DNA of 16,524 nucleotides from JACRAR01 sp041674465 (lineage in GTDB: Bacteria > Pseudomonadota > Gammaproteobacteria > Burkholderiales > Rhodocyclaceae), in the NCBI GenBank assembly GCA_041674465.1, contig JBAYVV010000086.1, positions 1-16,524 of the forward strand. Reading direction: 5' to 3'. A program made the translations under genes and the position numbers. The notes under the pieces are model-generated. The model worked only from the letters and a program-made list of their open reading frames with translations, did no database searches and was not told the DNA's origin. Position 1 is the stretch's first letter, and each line of letters opens with the position of its first letter. Shown here one piece after another: positions 15,083 to 16,524 of this stretch.

Positions 15083-16524
15083 CTAGAACGCACAACGTTC
15101 GAGACGGGCAGCACGGCGGCGTTGCAGCCAGCCGATCACGGCCAGGCTGAAGCGGGCGCGCAAGCGCTCGAAGCGGCCGGGGTTGTGTACCACTTCAGTG
15201 CGATAGAAGGATGGGCAGAGTATTGCGGCCTCGGCCACTTCACCGCAGTTGCCGCAGGCGACGCAACTGTTGTCAACATAGGCAACCGGGTCTTCCTTCA
15301 ACGGGTCGCCGCTGTCCTTCAGTGTCAGCGACGGGCAGCCGGAAAGCCGGATGCAGGCGTGGTCGCCGGAGCACACGTCGGGGTCGACGCCGAAACGTTC
15401 CTTGACGACGCGCTCGCCGGCCTTGAGCGCCTTGTTGAACAGCGGCTTTATCCGGCGCTGCTTGTTGAGCATGCACTCGGACTGGGCGACGATGACCTTG
15501 GGTCCGTCGGTGGTCGTGGTCAGGGCTTCTTCCAGCGTTTCCCGCAAGCGCCGGACATCGTAGGTGCGGTCGATGGTGCGCAGCCACTTGACGCCGACGC
15601 CGCGCAGCGCGTCGGCAATCGGGTTGTTGGTGGCCCGGTCGGGGTTGGTTGCCCGCGAGGAAAGGATATCCTGACCGCCGGTGGCCGAGGAGTAGAAGTT
15701 GTCGATAATGATGACGACGCCGTCGTTCTTGTTGAAAACGGCATTGCCGATGCCGGAAGTCAGTCCGTTGTGCCAGAAGCCGCCGTCGCCCATCACCGAG
15801 ATCGAACGCTTGCCACTGCGCACGTTGAACGCCGAGTTTGAAGCGGCGCCCAGGCCATAGCCCATGGTAGTGGCGCCGAGATGGAAGGGCGGCAGGATGG
15901 AGAACAGGTGGCAGCCGATGTCGCAGGAGATGTGGTGTTGCCCCAGATCCTGCTCGACCAGCTTCATGGCCGCGAAAATCGGTCGCTCCGGGCAGCCGGT
16001 GCAGAAGCCGGCCGGTCGCGGCGGAACCACGTTGGCGAGATCACGAACCTTGGGGTGGAAGACGATGGGTTGGACGGCGGGTCCCGGTTTGGATCGGGAC
16101 TCGTTCTGCCCGGGCAGAGCGCTCGGCTGCCAGGTCTGGAGAAAGTTCTTGAGTCCATCACGGATCGCCACGGTGGTGTATTCGCCGGCCATCGGCAGCA
16201 GGTCCTTGCCCGACAGATGGGCTGTGACGCCCGCCTTGCGCAAAATGGCGTGGAGGTTCTGCTCGATGTATTCGGGTTGCCCTTCCTCAAGCATCAGCAC
16301 GGCGCGCTTGTCGCGGCAGAAACCAACGACCTCCTCGTCGATCACCGGGTAGGTTACGTTCATCACATAAAGCGGTATGCGGGTATTGCCGAAGCTATCG
16401 GACAGGCCAAGCAGTTGCAGTGCCCTGATGACGCCGTTGTAGAGGCCGCCCTGAAGGATCAGGCCGACCCCGGCAAAGTCGCCGGGGAAGAATTCGTTGA
16501 GCTTGTGTTCGCGAATAAAGCGCA
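15083..16524 (-). CDS. iorA: Indolepyruvate:ferredoxin oxidoreductase alpha subunit (partial, 5' end outside window)
   Basis: About 480 C-terminal residues are visible; the frame stays open to the window edge (upstream of the GTG at 16366 it reads GGLYNGVIRALQLLGLSDSF), so the family's N-terminal part is missing. Present are a linker region, then GCPERPIFAAMKLVEQDLG, and the thiamine-diphosphate site GDGGFWHNG (around 15779-15790) with its IDN partner (15699-15707), the usual GDG-x-N motif. The C-terminal ferredoxin domain has C-SGDHA-C-IRLSG-C-P and C-VA-C-GN-C ... LCP, two [4Fe-4S] sites. IorA binds the arylpyruvate on ThDP and hands electrons through these clusters to ferredoxin. In denitrifying Aromatoleum it has been linked to anaerobic phenylalanine breakdown. 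It is the upstream partner of iorB. Confidence 0.92.
   Translation of the reverse strand, partial: RFIREHKLNEFFPGDFAGVGLILQGGLYNGVIRALQLLGLSDSFGNTRIPLYVMNVTYPVIDEEVVGFCRDKRAVLMLEEGQPEYIEQNLHAILRKAGVTAHLSGKDLLPMAGEYTTVAIRDGLKNFLQTWQPSALPGQNESRSKPGPAVQPIVFHPKVRDLANVVPPRPAGFCTGCPERPIFAAMKLVEQDLGQHHISCDIGCHLFSILPPFHLGATTMGYGLGAASNSAFNVRSGKRSISVMGDGGFWHNGLTSGIGNAVFNKNDGVVIIIDNFYSSATGGQDILSSRATNPDRATNNPIADALRGVGVKWLRTIDRTYDVRRLRETLEEALTTTTDGPKVIVAQSECMLNKQRRIKPLFNKALKAGERVVKERFGVDPDVCSGDHACIRLSGCPSLTLKDSGDPLKEDPVAYVDNSCVACGNCGEVAEAAILCPSFYRTEVVHNPGRFERLRARFSLAVIGWLQRRRAARLERCAF

Overview
The window looks like a betaproteobacterial chromosome, most plausibly a denitrifying or otherwise anaerobic aromatic degrader of the Rhodocyclales/Sterolibacteriaceae type. 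This rests on a moderately high GC content, a Pad-type molybdoenzyme operon, a proteobacterial two-subunit indolepyruvate:ferredoxin oxidoreductase and NodT-type efflux genes. No rRNA, tRNA, CRISPR array, transposase or phage gene was seen.

Left part (1-8284): the 5' end of an RND efflux adaptor gene leaves the window on the minus strand from a possible near-leaderless promoter. A stand-alone zinc-ribbon/DUF4145 gene follows on the plus strand. Next comes a six-gene minus-strand run. In transcription order it is a NodT-like outer-membrane factor, a MacB/DevC-like ABC permease, its ATPase, an HlyD/DevB-like adaptor, an NhaD-like ion antiporter and an MFS transporter. The first four overlap by 4 bp each and form a complete tripartite ABC exporter with its own outer-membrane channel. 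The outer-membrane factor lacks a usable start codon in front of its lipoprotein signal and may carry a one-base deletion.

Middle (8350-9189): about 0.8 kb without a convincing gene. It holds a good sigma-70 promoter (TTGACT, 17 bp, AATAAT), two short palindromes around it and a leader of about 200 nt before a strong ribosome-binding site.

Right part (9190-16524): a plus-strand operon encodes a molybdopterin oxidoreductase without a Tat leader, a four-cluster ferredoxin subunit and an NrfD-like membrane anchor. This matches the PadBCD phenylacetyl-CoA:quinone oxidoreductase. It ends in five perfect 13-bp tandem repeats and a 9-bp hairpin. Converging from the other side are iorB (fused to a C-terminal domain of unknown function) and iorA (truncated by the window edge). 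Together they suggest a route in which IorAB converts arylpyruvate, such as phenylpyruvate from phenylalanine, to arylacetyl-CoA. PadBCD would then oxidise this to arylglyoxylate, passing electrons to quinone. The link is an inference from known pathways and gene proximity. The next enzyme (phenylglyoxylate dehydrogenase, PadEFGHI) is not in the window.
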